Below are positions 1 through 6,866 of a stretch of 64,000 nt of DNA, piece after piece (position 1 is the first letter of the stretch; every line of letters starts with the position of its first letter). This DNA comes from Martinezella tropici. GTDB lineage: Bacteria; Pseudomonadota; Alphaproteobacteria; Rhizobiales; Rhizobiaceae. The notes under the pieces are model-generated. The model was not told the DNA's origin and made no database searches. It worked only from the letters and a program-made list of their open reading frames with translations. The stretch lies in the NCBI GenBank assembly GCA_000799755.1, contig JUHI01000015.1:102793-166792 (forward strand), in the 5' to 3' direction. A program made the translations under genes and the position numbers.

Positions 1-38
1 TTGCAGCGAACGCAATTGTCGGTCACGACATATGTCAT
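1..38 (-). CDS. fdxA: Ferredoxin FdxA, N-terminal 12 codons (cut by window edge)
   Basis: On the minus strand an ATG at 38..36 opens the peptide MTYVVTDNCVRC, after which the window ends. This is the invariant start of the 7Fe bacterial ferredoxin FdxA, and the two cysteines shown are the first cluster ligands. A GGAG lies six bases before the ATG. The gene follows the S4-domain gene on the same strand after about 206 bases, and the helicase / S4 protein / FdxA order is common in Rhizobiales. Only the start is visible, so everything downstream is inferred from the family. Confidence 0.85.
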   Translation of the reverse strand, partial: MTYVVTDNCVRC

Positions 39-244
39 GAAGCACTCCAGGAATGTCTCTAGCTTCCGCAGATGCGCAACCTGGAACGTCGCGCCCTTCC
101 GCGGTGCCGAACGGGCAGACGAATGCGTCACGCGCAGACGTGCCGTCCGGCTGGTTACCGGCAGGTTGATCGTGAGGTATCCACTTTGTCAGCCAATTTC
201 AAGGACAAACAATCTTGAAAACCGCCTGCGACAGGCAGAGTTTT

Positions 245-649
245 CTAATCCTCGTCGGAAGTCAGGCGATCGATCGCGCGCCGATCCCGTTTCGTCGGCC
301 TGCCGCTTCCCGGCGCCCGCAATGCCTGCTCGAAAGGGGTGAGGCGTTTTGTCTCATCCGGCGGTGGAGTCAGGTCTTCATAGAGCAGCTTGGCTTCCTC
401 GAAAGGGCCCCTGCGCTCGCCGGGTGCCCGTACGATCAGAATGACATCCCGACGCTCCAGCGAAAGCTCGATGCGGTCGCCGGTCTTGACGCCATGGCTC
501 GGCTGCACGACCCGTTCGCCGTTGATCCGCACGCTGCCATTCTGCACGTACAGTTGCGCCAGCGAGCGGGATTTCACCATGCGGGCAAAGAACAGCCATT
601 TGTCGATGCGCTGGCGCGAACCGGAAAATGGCTGTTTCTCGTCCGTCAT
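245..649 (-). CDS. S4-domain RNA-binding protein, HslR/Hsp15-like
   Basis: 134 residues. The S4 RNA-binding fold occupies roughly residues 14-60: RIDKWLFFARMVKSRSLAQ is followed by the typical turn NGSVRINGERV. The family (Hsp15/HslR) binds rRNA on stalled 50S subunits or acts more generally on structured RNA. The C-terminal third is basic and proline-rich, ending RPTKRDRRAIDRL, and probably adds RNA contacts. The start lies four bases after the helicase stop, so the two are almost certainly co-transcribed and may act in the same RNA metabolism. The function is inferred from the domain only. Confidence 0.85.
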   Translation of the reverse strand: MTDEKQPFSGSRQRIDKWLFFARMVKSRSLAQLYVQNGSVRINGERVVQPSHGVKTGDRIELSLERRDVILIVRAPGERRGPFEEAKLLYEDLTPPPDETKRLTPFEQALRAPGSGRPTKRDRRAIDRLTSDED

Positions 650-652
650 GGC

Positions 653-3600
653 TTATTTCTTCATCTGCTCCTTGAGGGCAGCCAGCTTTGCGAAGGGAGA
701 ATCCGGATCGATCGGCTTTTCCTTGCGCGGCGGCTTGGCTTCGAAGCGCAACGGCTGCGAGGCACCGCGATTGTTGCGATCGTTCCGGTCGTTGCGTTCG
801 CCACGCTCCTGACGGTCGCCGCGGTTGCCCTGATGCTGCGGACGACCGCCTTCGCGGTTGCCGCGTGGACCCTTGTTGTCGCCGCGTGCCTCGCGATTGT
901 CACGTCCGTCGCGACGGTCGCGACCGCCCTCGCGATTGCCTTCGCCGGCTGCCTGCTCGCCACCGCCACGGCGATTGCCGTGCTGACCGCGACCTTCGCC
1001 CTGCTGGCCACGGCGATCGCCATGACCACGGCCGCCTTGCCGCTGCTGATGGTCGCTGCGACCGCCGAGGCGCCAGAGCAGAACCGGCTTCGGCTCGGCC
1101 GACTCCGCGGCAACGGCTCCAGCCTCGACAACCTCGGCTGCCACCGCGACCGGTTCAGCCGGGGCATCGGCAGCCGGAGCTGCTTCCTGCAACACCGCTT
1201 CCGTTTCCTTAGCCGGCTCCTCACTCGCAGCATCGGCGTCATCGTGATCCGCCTTTTCGGCAACGGCGTCCGGCGTCGCCGGGGCTGCTGCCGCATCCTG
1301 CTGAGCGAGGAAGGCCGTCGCCTCCTCAGCCTTTACCGAATCGGCGCGATAGCCGAGACCCTTGAGGATCTCTTCCATGTCCTCGAGCGTTGCGCCGAGA
1401 ATGGAGAGCATCGCGGTCGTCGTCGTGAAACGGCGGCCGTCATAAGCGCCGTCAGGACGCGAAGTCTGGCCGGGCTTCCACTGCAGCAGCGGACGGATGA
1501 GATCCGCCAGGCGCTCGAGGATATCGATGCGCACCGCGCGCTTGCCGAGGAACCGGAAGCCTGCGAGCTTGTAGAAGGTGCGCTCATAGCCCGGATCGGT
1601 CACGACAGACGTGCGGCCGGCTGCCAGAACCGGGATCAGATCGCCATAGCCGGGCTTGTCCAGGCCATCATTCTTCAGAGCCCAAAGCAGCGTGATGAGT
1701 TCGGCCGGAGCCGGCTTCAGAAGCGCGGGCACGAAAATATGGTAGGCTCCGAAGCGAACGCCGTAGCGACGCATGGAAGCGCGTCCATCCTGATCCAGCG
1801 ACTTCACTTCTTCGGTGACGTCGCGGCGGAACAGAACGCCGAGATTTTCCACCAGCTGGAAGGCCAGCCCCTTGGCAAGGCCCTGCAGATCCTCGGCGCG
1901 CTGGAGATCGTCCAGCGGCTTCAGGATCGTGCTGATATGGTGGTTCACGAAGCGCTCGATACGAGCGGCGACGTGATCGCGCGCATTGCCCGTCAGCTGC
2001 TCGTCGGCGAGCAGGATGACGCGCGGACGCATGACATGATCGCTGCCTGACAGGCGCGCCACGGGATCGCCAAGCCAGCGCACGAGACCATCGGCGCTGA
2101 TGGCGAGATCGCCGTTGCCGGCCGCATGCAGACGTGCGGCACGTGCCTCGAACTCCAGCGATAGCGCCTTCTGCGAGGCCGTCTGGACAGCCTTGGCATC
2201 CGGTCCCTCGGTACCTGCGATAGGCGTGAACCGGAATCCGGTCAACTGTCCCACATGATGTCCTTCAACGAAGACATCTCCATTCACACTGATTTCAGCT
2301 TCCAGCATCGCATTCTCTCTCAGGCGCTTCATGAGCACAGATGTCCTGCGATCAACAAAGCGTTTCGTCAACCTCTCATGTAACGCGTCGGACAATCGAT
2401 CTTCGATTTCCCGCGTCTTTTCTTGCCAGTGTGTCGGATCGGCAAGCCAGCCGGGCCGGTTCGACACATAGGTCCAAGTCCTTATCTGCGCGATTCGCGC
2501 CGAAAGCGTGTCGATCTCGCCATCCGTCCGATCGGCGCGATGCACCTGTTCGGCGAGGAAGTCCTCTTTCACCGTGCCATAGCGCACGAGATCGGAAAAG
2601 AGGGCGGCAATGAGATCGGCGTGCTGTGCAGGCGTGATGCGCCGATAGTCGGGAAGCGCGCAGGCCTCCCATAATTTCTCAACCCTGGCCGGGTTGCTGG
2701 CAAGATCGACTATCTCCAGATCGCGTGACAGATATTCCAACGCCTGCTGGTCTACCGCAGGCAGCGCCCGCGTCAAGCCCTGCACGCGAGGCGCGTCTTC
2801 CAAACTGGCGCGCAACGCCGCGATCGATGCAAAATTCAGATCCTTGGTGCGCCACTGCAGCACCTTGACCGTGTCGAATTCGTGTCCCTCGATCCGGCGC
2901 ACCAGCTCATCGTCGAACGGGTCCACCTGTCCCGTCACGCCAAAGGTGCCATCCTTCAGGTGGCGGCCGGCGCGACCGGCGACCTGGCCGAGTTCGCCCG
3001 GATTGAGATTGCGGAACTGATAACCGTCGAATTTGCGATCCTGGGCGAAGGCGACATGATCGACATCGAGGTTGAGACCCATGCCGATCGCATCTGTCGC
3101 CACCAGATATTCGACATCGCCGGCCTGATAGAGTGCCACCTGCGCATTGCGGGTGCGCGGGCTGAGCGCCCCCAGCACGACGGCCGCGCCACCGCGCTGA
3201 CGGCGGATGAGTTCCGCGATCGCATAGACCTCGTCGGCGGAAAAGGCGACGATGGCGGTGCGCTGCGGCAAACGCGTGATCTTCTTCTGTCCGGCATAGA
3301 AAAGATGCGAGAGCCTAGGCCGCTCGAGCACGGTAATCCCAGGCAGAAGCTGCTCGAGGATGGGCCGCATCGTGGCAGCGCCGAGCAACAGCGTTTCGTC
3401 GCGCCCACGCAGGTGCAGAATGCGGTCGGTGAAAATATGCCCGCGCTCCAGATCACCGGCAAGCTGCACCTCGTCGATCGCGACAAAGGAGGCGCGCGTG
3501 TCGCGCGGCATCGCCTCGACGGTGCAGACCGAAAAACGTGCATTCGGCGGCGATATCTTTTCCTCGCCGGTAACGAGCGCGACATGCTGCACCCCGACCT

Positions 3601-3790
3601 TTTCGACGACGCGCGTATAGACCTCGCGCGCAAGCAGCCGCAGCGGCAGGCCGATTACGCCACTGCCGTGGGCCACCATGCGCTCGATGGCATAATGGGT
3701 CTTGCCGGTATTGGTCGGTCCGAGCACCGCGGTCACGCCGCGTCCGCTCAGGATCATGGGCTGCGAAGTCTGAGTCATAGGTCCGTGCAT
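653..3790 (-). CDS. SUV3-like DExH RNA helicase with long disordered C-terminal tail
   Basis: About 1045 residues. Walker A GPTNTGKT sits at residues 24-31 and the DEAH-equivalent motif DEVQLAGD near 106. The C-terminal helicase motifs VATDAIGMGLNLDVDH and QVAGRAGRH match the SUV3/mitochondrial RNA helicase family. From about residue 850 the protein becomes low-complexity: first Ala/Glu-rich, then a Gly/Arg/Asn/Asp-rich tail (RDRRDGRDNREARGD-like), ending in a short Lys-rich segment. Such tails usually bind RNA or drive condensates. Two starts are possible, ATG at 3790 or the fifth codon at 3778, and neither has a strong Shine-Dalgarno sequence. It heads the helicase / S4 / fdxA group. Confidence 0.9.
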   Translation of the reverse strand: MHGPMTQTSQPMILSGRGVTAVLGPTNTGKTHYAIERMVAHGSGVIGLPLRLLAREVYTRVVEKVGVQHVALVTGEEKISPPNARFSVCTVEAMPRDTRASFVAIDEVQLAGDLERGHIFTDRILHLRGRDETLLLGAATMRPILEQLLPGITVLERPRLSHLFYAGQKKITRLPQRTAIVAFSADEVYAIAELIRRQRGGAAVVLGALSPRTRNAQVALYQAGDVEYLVATDAIGMGLNLDVDHVAFAQDRKFDGYQFRNLNPGELGQVAGRAGRHLKDGTFGVTGQVDPFDDELVRRIEGHEFDTVKVLQWRTKDLNFASIAALRASLEDAPRVQGLTRALPAVDQQALEYLSRDLEIVDLASNPARVEKLWEACALPDYRRITPAQHADLIAALFSDLVRYGTVKEDFLAEQVHRADRTDGEIDTLSARIAQIRTWTYVSNRPGWLADPTHWQEKTREIEDRLSDALHERLTKRFVDRRTSVLMKRLRENAMLEAEISVNGDVFVEGHHVGQLTGFRFTPIAGTEGPDAKAVQTASQKALSLEFEARAARLHAAGNGDLAISADGLVRWLGDPVARLSGSDHVMRPRVILLADEQLTGNARDHVAARIERFVNHHISTILKPLDDLQRAEDLQGLAKGLAFQLVENLGVLFRRDVTEEVKSLDQDGRASMRRYGVRFGAYHIFVPALLKPAPAELITLLWALKNDGLDKPGYGDLIPVLAAGRTSVVTDPGYERTFYKLAGFRFLGKRAVRIDILERLADLIRPLLQWKPGQTSRPDGAYDGRRFTTTTAMLSILGATLEDMEEILKGLGYRADSVKAEEATAFLAQQDAAAAPATPDAVAEKADHDDADAASEEPAKETEAVLQEAAPAADAPAEPVAVAAEVVEAGAVAAESAEPKPVLLWRLGGRSDHQQRQGGRGHGDRRGQQGEGRGQHGNRRGGGEQAAGEGNREGGRDRRDGRDNREARGDNKGPRGNREGGRPQHQGNRGDRQERGERNDRNDRNNRGASQPLRFEAKPPRKEKPIDPDSPFAKLAALKEQMKK

Positions 3791-3986
3791 GGGCGAGAAA
3801 CCGCCGTCTTCCGATCAGCATGTTCCTCCTGGAGGAAACGAACAGATGACGACCCTATGTGACAAAGGCAAGACCCGAATGAAAAAACAGATGCGGCAAC
3901 ATTCGATTTCATATTTGAACGCCTCAACCATAAGTCACATTTACGCCACATCCCATGCGAGTCCCGGCGATTCAGGAACAGCCTGA

Positions 3987-4035
3987 GAACGAATCGGAGA
4001 CGAATCGCTGACTCCGGGCTGTTCCTTATTTGTTC
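3987..4035 (+). repeat. 49-bp element, copy 1
   Basis: Begins GAACGAATCG, two variable bases, GACGAATCGC, then a variable 18-20 base middle, and ends TTTGTTC exactly 49 bases from the first G. The left part carries ACGAATCG twice with an 11-base period, about one helical turn. The outer ends GAACGAA and TTTGTTC are imperfect inverted repeats. In this copy a further GAAC lies seven bases upstream. Confidence 0.75.
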
Positions 4036-4230
4036 ACTACTACATATGGATTTTGCTGAAAAGACTCCCACCAAATACTGAATCTCGCTTGCAGCGCTTT
4101 TCCACGGGAAAAGGAGTCAAGCGGAGAATAGACAGCCAGCGAAACTTCGCATGATTTTATGGTTAACAATTTGTAAAAATTAATATTTTTCTCGAATCCG
4201 CCGGCGGCTTTAACATATGGGTCAAAGCCG

Positions 4231-4279
4231 GAACGAATCGGCGACGAATCGCAGTTTCCAACTGATTCCGTTTTTGTTC
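4231..4279 (+). repeat. 49-bp element, copy 2
   Basis: Same architecture and length as copy 1, starting 244 bases after it. The left 22 bases differ from copy 1 at one position; the middle differs strongly; the end is again TTTGTTC. It is preceded by TCAAAGCCG, shared with copy 3. Confidence 0.75.
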
Positions 4280-4446
4280 CTCACAATATCTAGCGGTTCC
4301 GTAGCGACGGCATACTGGACTCTGAATGGTTGAGCCCCGGATTCGACCCGAATCAGCGATTGCGGTTAACCTTTTAGCGAGCGACGCTATAATGAATCGA
4401 TGAATGCACGCAAAAGATGCATATGTTAACACTTCGATCAAAGCCG

Positions 4447-4495
4447 GAACGAATCGGTGACGAATCGCGGATACTGGCAGGTATCGTATTTGTTC
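4447..4495 (+). repeat. 49-bp element, copy 3
   Basis: Starts 216 bases after copy 2. The left block matches copies 1 and 2 except at the variable base, and the terminal TTTGTTC sits at the identical distance. It is preceded by TCAAAGCCG and followed by ACGGCTACATGTTGTATTT, which resembles what follows copies 1 and 4. Confidence 0.75.
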
Positions 4496-4699
4496 ACGGC
4501 TACATGTTGTATTTCGCCGGGACAACATCGCGAGATAGCTGTCGGCAGGGATAGCAAGCCTGTCGGCAGCTTCGCCGCAAATTAACCAATCGACCCCCGG
4601 CGGCGCTATTTCCGCCGTCCGTCTCCGGCCGGGCTTGTCCGCTCGCGATGCCGGCGATAGGTCACAAGCGACCCTCCCGTTAACCGAAGTCCAAATGCA

Positions 4700-4748
4700 G
4701 AACGAATCGCCGACGAATCACAGACAGCGCCCTTTTCTCGTTTCGTTC
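4700..4748 (+). repeat. 49-bp element, copy 4
   Basis: Starts 253 bases after copy 3. The left block has two further substitutions relative to the others. The right end is TTTCGTTC, which makes the outer arms GAACGAA / TTCGTTC a perfect 7-base inverted repeat. The overall length is again exactly 49. A degenerate fifth left end, GAACGAATC, lies at 4788-4796. Confidence 0.7.
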
Positions 4749-4890
4749 ACCGCAACCCATTGTATTTTAATTATATTTTAACCATACGAACGAATCTGGC
4801 AGTGCCCTCGCAACCGCCCCGCATCCGGGTCGAATTAACCCTTCGCTGACCATCGCAGCCATCGCGTGCGCGCATTTTTATTTCTTAGCC

Positions 4891-4916
4891 GGAACAATTA
4901 TCAGGCGAGCTAGTTT
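4891..4916 (+). promoter_or_regulatory. Candidate EcfG (general stress sigma) promoter
   Basis: GGAAC at 4891-4895, 17 bases, then GTTT at 4913-4916, close to the alphaproteobacterial EcfG/RpoE2 pattern GGAAC-N16/17-CGTT. It lies about 135 bases upstream of the DUF3309 gene, a family often found in the general stress regulon. Confidence 0.4.
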
Positions 4917-5049
4917 CTATGAGCAGAGTTGAAGAACTCCGCCCATTCACTGGAAACAGAGTGAGCCGGAGCCGCTGGAAGCATTACGCCGGATCGGACT
5001 GAGCGATGGTGGCGGAATATTCGAGCGACGGACATGGAGGAGACATATC

Positions 5050-5205
5050 ATGCTTGGTACGGTATTACTTGTCATACTGATTCTACTGCTGATTGGCGCA
5101 TTTCCCAGTTGGGGTTACAGCCGTTCATGGGGGTATGGCCCATCGGGTGGTCTCGGGCTTGTTCTCGTCATTGTCCTCATTCTGCTATTGATGGGTCGGA
5201 TCTGA
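5050..5205 (+). CDS. DUF3309 small membrane protein
   Basis: 51 residues. Two hydrophobic helices (about 2-18 and 35-49) flank a Trp/Tyr/Gly-rich centre with the DUF3309 signature SWGYSRSWGYGPSGG. The family is very widespread in alphaproteobacteria as tiny inner-membrane proteins of unknown function. GGAGGAG at 5035-5041 is a strong ribosome site eight bases from the ATG and fixes the start. It lies 46 bases upstream of a glycine-zipper lipoprotein, probably in one transcript. The upstream EcfG-like promoter suggests induction by general stress, which is an inference. Confidence 0.85.
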   Translation: MLGTVLLVILILLLIGAFPSWGYSRSWGYGPSGGLGLVLVIVLILLLMGRI

Positions 5206-5251
5206 TCCGCAGATCATTGCTAATACCTCGCAACATCAGGGAGCTAACATC

Positions 5252-5506
5252 ATGAAGAAGATCATCGCCGCGATCGCCCTCGTCGGGGCACTGGCGTCGT
5301 GCACCTCAACGGAAAAGGGTACAGCCATCGGCGCCGGCACGGGCGCGCTGATCGGCGGCGTCGCCACGCACAGCTGGGGTGGCGCCGCGGTCGGCGCCGT
5401 GGCCGGCGGCCTTGTCGGCAACCTCATCGGACGCTCGGAAGATCGTCGCGGCTATTGCATCTATCGCGACCGCTACGGTCGCCGTTACGAAGCTCGTTGC
5501 CGCTAA
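5252..5506 (+). CDS. Glycine-zipper outer-membrane lipoprotein
   Basis: 84 residues. The N-terminus MKKIIAAIALVGALASC is a lipoprotein signal with the lipobox at residues 14-17 and Cys17 as the lipidation site. Residues 23-64 form a glycine zipper (GTAIGAGTGALIGGV ... GGAAVGAVAGGLVGNLIG), as in OmpA-like and 17-kDa surface antigen proteins. The C-terminus is short and rich in Arg and Tyr with two more cysteines. GGGAG nine bases before the ATG supports the start. It probably shares a transcript with the DUF3309 gene. The exact role is unknown; this class usually concerns envelope integrity. Confidence 0.85.
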   Translation: MKKIIAAIALVGALASCTSTEKGTAIGAGTGALIGGVATHSWGGAAVGAVAGGLVGNLIGRSEDRRGYCIYRDRYGRRYEARCR

Positions 5507-5557
5507 GACAGGCATTGCCTGACGATCGTCATGAATGGCCGGTCATGACCCGTTCCC

Positions 5558-5582
5558 GGAACAAATCCGGATAACGGCGGTT
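5558..5582 (+). promoter_or_regulatory. Second candidate EcfG-type promoter
   Basis: GGAAC at 5558-5562, 16 bases, then GGTT at 5579-5582. It lies 73 bases before the small membrane ORF at 5655. Position and spacing fit the EcfG pattern; one base of the -10 differs from CGTT. Confidence 0.35.
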
Positions 5583-5595
5583 CTTGAGAAGTAAT

Positions 5596-5627
5596 CTTCT
5601 TCCCGCACCATTGGCTGCGGGAAGAAG
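5596..5627 (+). terminator. Perfect 12-bp hairpin without T-run
   Basis: CTTCTTCCCGCA at 5596-5607 pairs perfectly with TGCGGGAAGAAG at 5616-5627 around an 8-base loop. The tail is GCAGTGTTTT rather than a clean U-run, so it may be a weak terminator of the lipoprotein gene or a 5'-UTR structure of the next small gene. Confidence 0.45.
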
Positions 5628-5654
5628 GCAGTGTTTTGAGAAAGGAACGGCACT

Positions 5655-5828
5655 ATGGCCGCTATTATCGCAAGCATTGCAGCACTCGCGCTCATAGGCA
5701 CCACATTTTATGCACTCGCCAGCGCGGCAAGAACGCGCGGCAGGCAAAAGCGGCAGATCGCACTGGAAGCCGTGATCCTCGAATTCAAACCGCGGCACAG
5801 ACGACAGGCAAATTCGAGCCGTGGCTGA
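5655..5828 (+). CDS. Putative 57-residue single-span membrane protein
   Basis: The ATG at 5655 is preceded by AAAGGAA at a suitable distance. The product MAAIIASIAALALIGTTFYA continues to an Arg/Lys-rich C-terminus (ARTRGRQKRQ), giving one N-terminal membrane helix and a basic cytoplasmic tail. It sits between an EcfG-like promoter and a strong terminator hairpin (5873-5913), so it forms a complete small transcription unit. I do not recognise the family; coding status rests on the ribosome site and the composition. Confidence 0.45.
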   Translation: MAAIIASIAALALIGTTFYALASAARTRGRQKRQIALEAVILEFKPRHRRQANSSRG

Positions 5829-5872
5829 TTGCCCTGACAAGCGCGAGAATCCCGCCCATCCCATAAACGACC

Positions 5873-5913
5873 TGGAGCGGCTCAGCTTCCCGCGAAAGCT
5901 TGGAGCCGCTCCA
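5873..5913. terminator. Bidirectional hairpin between small ORF and phbB
   Basis: TGGAGCGGCTC at 5873-5883 pairs with GAGCCGCTCCA at 5903-5913, with an inner AGCTT/AAGCT stem. It lies between two convergent genes and could stop transcription from both sides. Confidence 0.5.
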
Positions 5914-5977
5914 TATCGGTGTCTTCGCAAAATTCCCCACGGAGGAAAACCGCATCGCGGCTTCCCTCAAAACACCC

Positions 5978-6703
5978 TTAGACGAAGAACTGGCCGCCAT
6001 TGGCCGTTATGGTCGAGCCCGTGATGAAGCCGGCATCGTCGCTGGCAAGGAAAACCGCGATACGGGCGATTTCCTCGGGCTCACCGAGACGGCCCACGGG
6101 AATCTGCGGAATGATGCGCTCGTTCAGCACCTTCTCCGGCACCGCCAGCACCATTTCCGTGCCGATATAGCCGGGGCAAATGGCATTGACGGTGATGTTC
6201 TTGGCCGCACCTTCCTGTGCAAGCGCCTTGGTGAAGCCGAGATCGCCGGCCTTGGCGGCGGAATAGTTCGCCTGCCCCATCTGCCCCTTCTGACCGTTGA
6301 TCGAGGAGATGTTGATGACGCGGCCGAAGCTGCGGTCGCGCATGCCCTGCCAGACATGATGAGTCATGTTGAAGAGGCCGGTCAGGTTGGTATTGATGAC
6401 CTCATGCCACTGCTGTGGCGTCATCTTGTGGAACATGGCGTCGCGGGTAATCCCGGCATTGTTGACCAGGATTTCGACATGGCCGAGGTCGTGCTCGATC
6501 TTGGCGATACCCTTGCCGCACGCTTCATAGTCGGTCACATCCCACTTGTGGACGGAGATGCCGGTCACATCATGGAAAGCCCGGGCTTTCTCGTCGTTGC
6601 CGGCATAGGTCGCCGCCACCTTGTAGCCCGCATTGTGCAGCGCCATCGAAATGGCCGCTCCGATGCCGCGCGTACCCCCGGTTACCAATGCCACTCTGCT
6701 CAT
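5978..6703 (-). CDS. phbB: Acetoacetyl-CoA reductase
   Basis: 241 residues, the usual length. NADPH-dependent short-chain reductase that converts acetoacetyl-CoA to (R)-3-hydroxybutyryl-CoA, the second step of polyhydroxybutyrate synthesis in the cytoplasm. The cofactor motif VTGGTRGIG is at residues 7-15 and NNAG near 85. The catalytic Ser-Tyr-Lys appears in SSINGQKGQMG...YSAAK at about 140-155, and PGYIGTEM follows as in PhaB. The gene lies downstream of phbA on the same strand, separated by 163 bases that contain a RIME-like hairpin, so phbAB is probably one operon with reduced read-through. Confidence 0.95.
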   Translation of the reverse strand: MSRVALVTGGTRGIGAAISMALHNAGYKVAATYAGNDEKARAFHDVTGISVHKWDVTDYEACGKGIAKIEHDLGHVEILVNNAGITRDAMFHKMTPQQWHEVINTNLTGLFNMTHHVWQGMRDRSFGRVINISSINGQKGQMGQANYSAAKAGDLGFTKALAQEGAAKNITVNAICPGYIGTEMVLAVPEKVLNERIIPQIPVGRLGEPEEIARIAVFLASDDAGFITGSTITANGGQFFV

Positions 6704-6805
6704 GTGCCACTCCCCTTTTTTGCTGCGAAGACGGGACGCCCCAACCTCGGGTCGCCCGCTCCGCTTTCACCACGTCTTCTGGAAAATATCGTTCAAGGCA
6801 CCCTG

Positions 6806-6853
6806 GAGCATGATGTCGAAAAGTGTCAGCGGTTTTCGGACGACATCATGCTC
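6806..6853. repeat. RIME-like palindromic intergenic repeat
   Basis: GAGCATGATGTCG (6806-6818) and CGACATCATGCTC (6841-6853) are perfect 13-base inverted arms. The centre has an AAAA...GCGGTTTTC core, as in the rhizobial RIME family. It sits inside the phbA-phbB spacer. Confidence 0.75.
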
Positions 6854-6866
6854 TACTTCTTTGATT

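Larger units (their letters stand above)
3791..5049. other. 1.26-kb noncoding region, GANTC- and TTAAC-rich
   Basis: No open frame here has both a convincing ribosome site and protein-like composition. The stretch holds four copies of a 49-bp element (listed separately). I count about 20 GANTC (CcrM methylation) sites between 3969 and 4796, where about 3 are expected by chance. There are eight TTAAC/TTAACC sites (4163, 4210, 4366, 4426, 4582, 4680, 4778, 4835) of the kind recognised by CtrA. A GAAC-N7-GAAC pair at 3976-3990 has the form of an alphaproteobacterial LexA box. An EcfG-like promoter lies at 4891-4916. Confidence 0.7.

Noticed and set aside
215..2050. Long plus-strand frame opposite the helicase and S4 genes
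   Set aside because: High-GC antisense shadow with no ribosome site and low-complexity Arg/Ala composition; same for the long frames at 25222-27522, 36828-39743 and 41946-44618.
4230..4256. 49-bp elements as EcfG promoters (three are preceded by or begin with GGAAC-like bases)
   Set aside because: No conserved GTT at 16-17 bases in all copies, and the middle of the element varies.
4163..4528. Minus-strand open frame with recurring AIR-x-RFVPAL peptides
   Set aside because: The recurring peptide is just the reverse reading of the 49-bp elements; the two repeats share the frame by chance spacing (216 bases). No ribosome site is present, and copies 1 and 4 do not continue the frame.
4141..5049. 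Chromosomal replication origin
   Set aside because: GANTC and CtrA-like sites fit, but I see no DnaA box cluster (TTATCCACA) and no hemE/dnaA-type neighbours.
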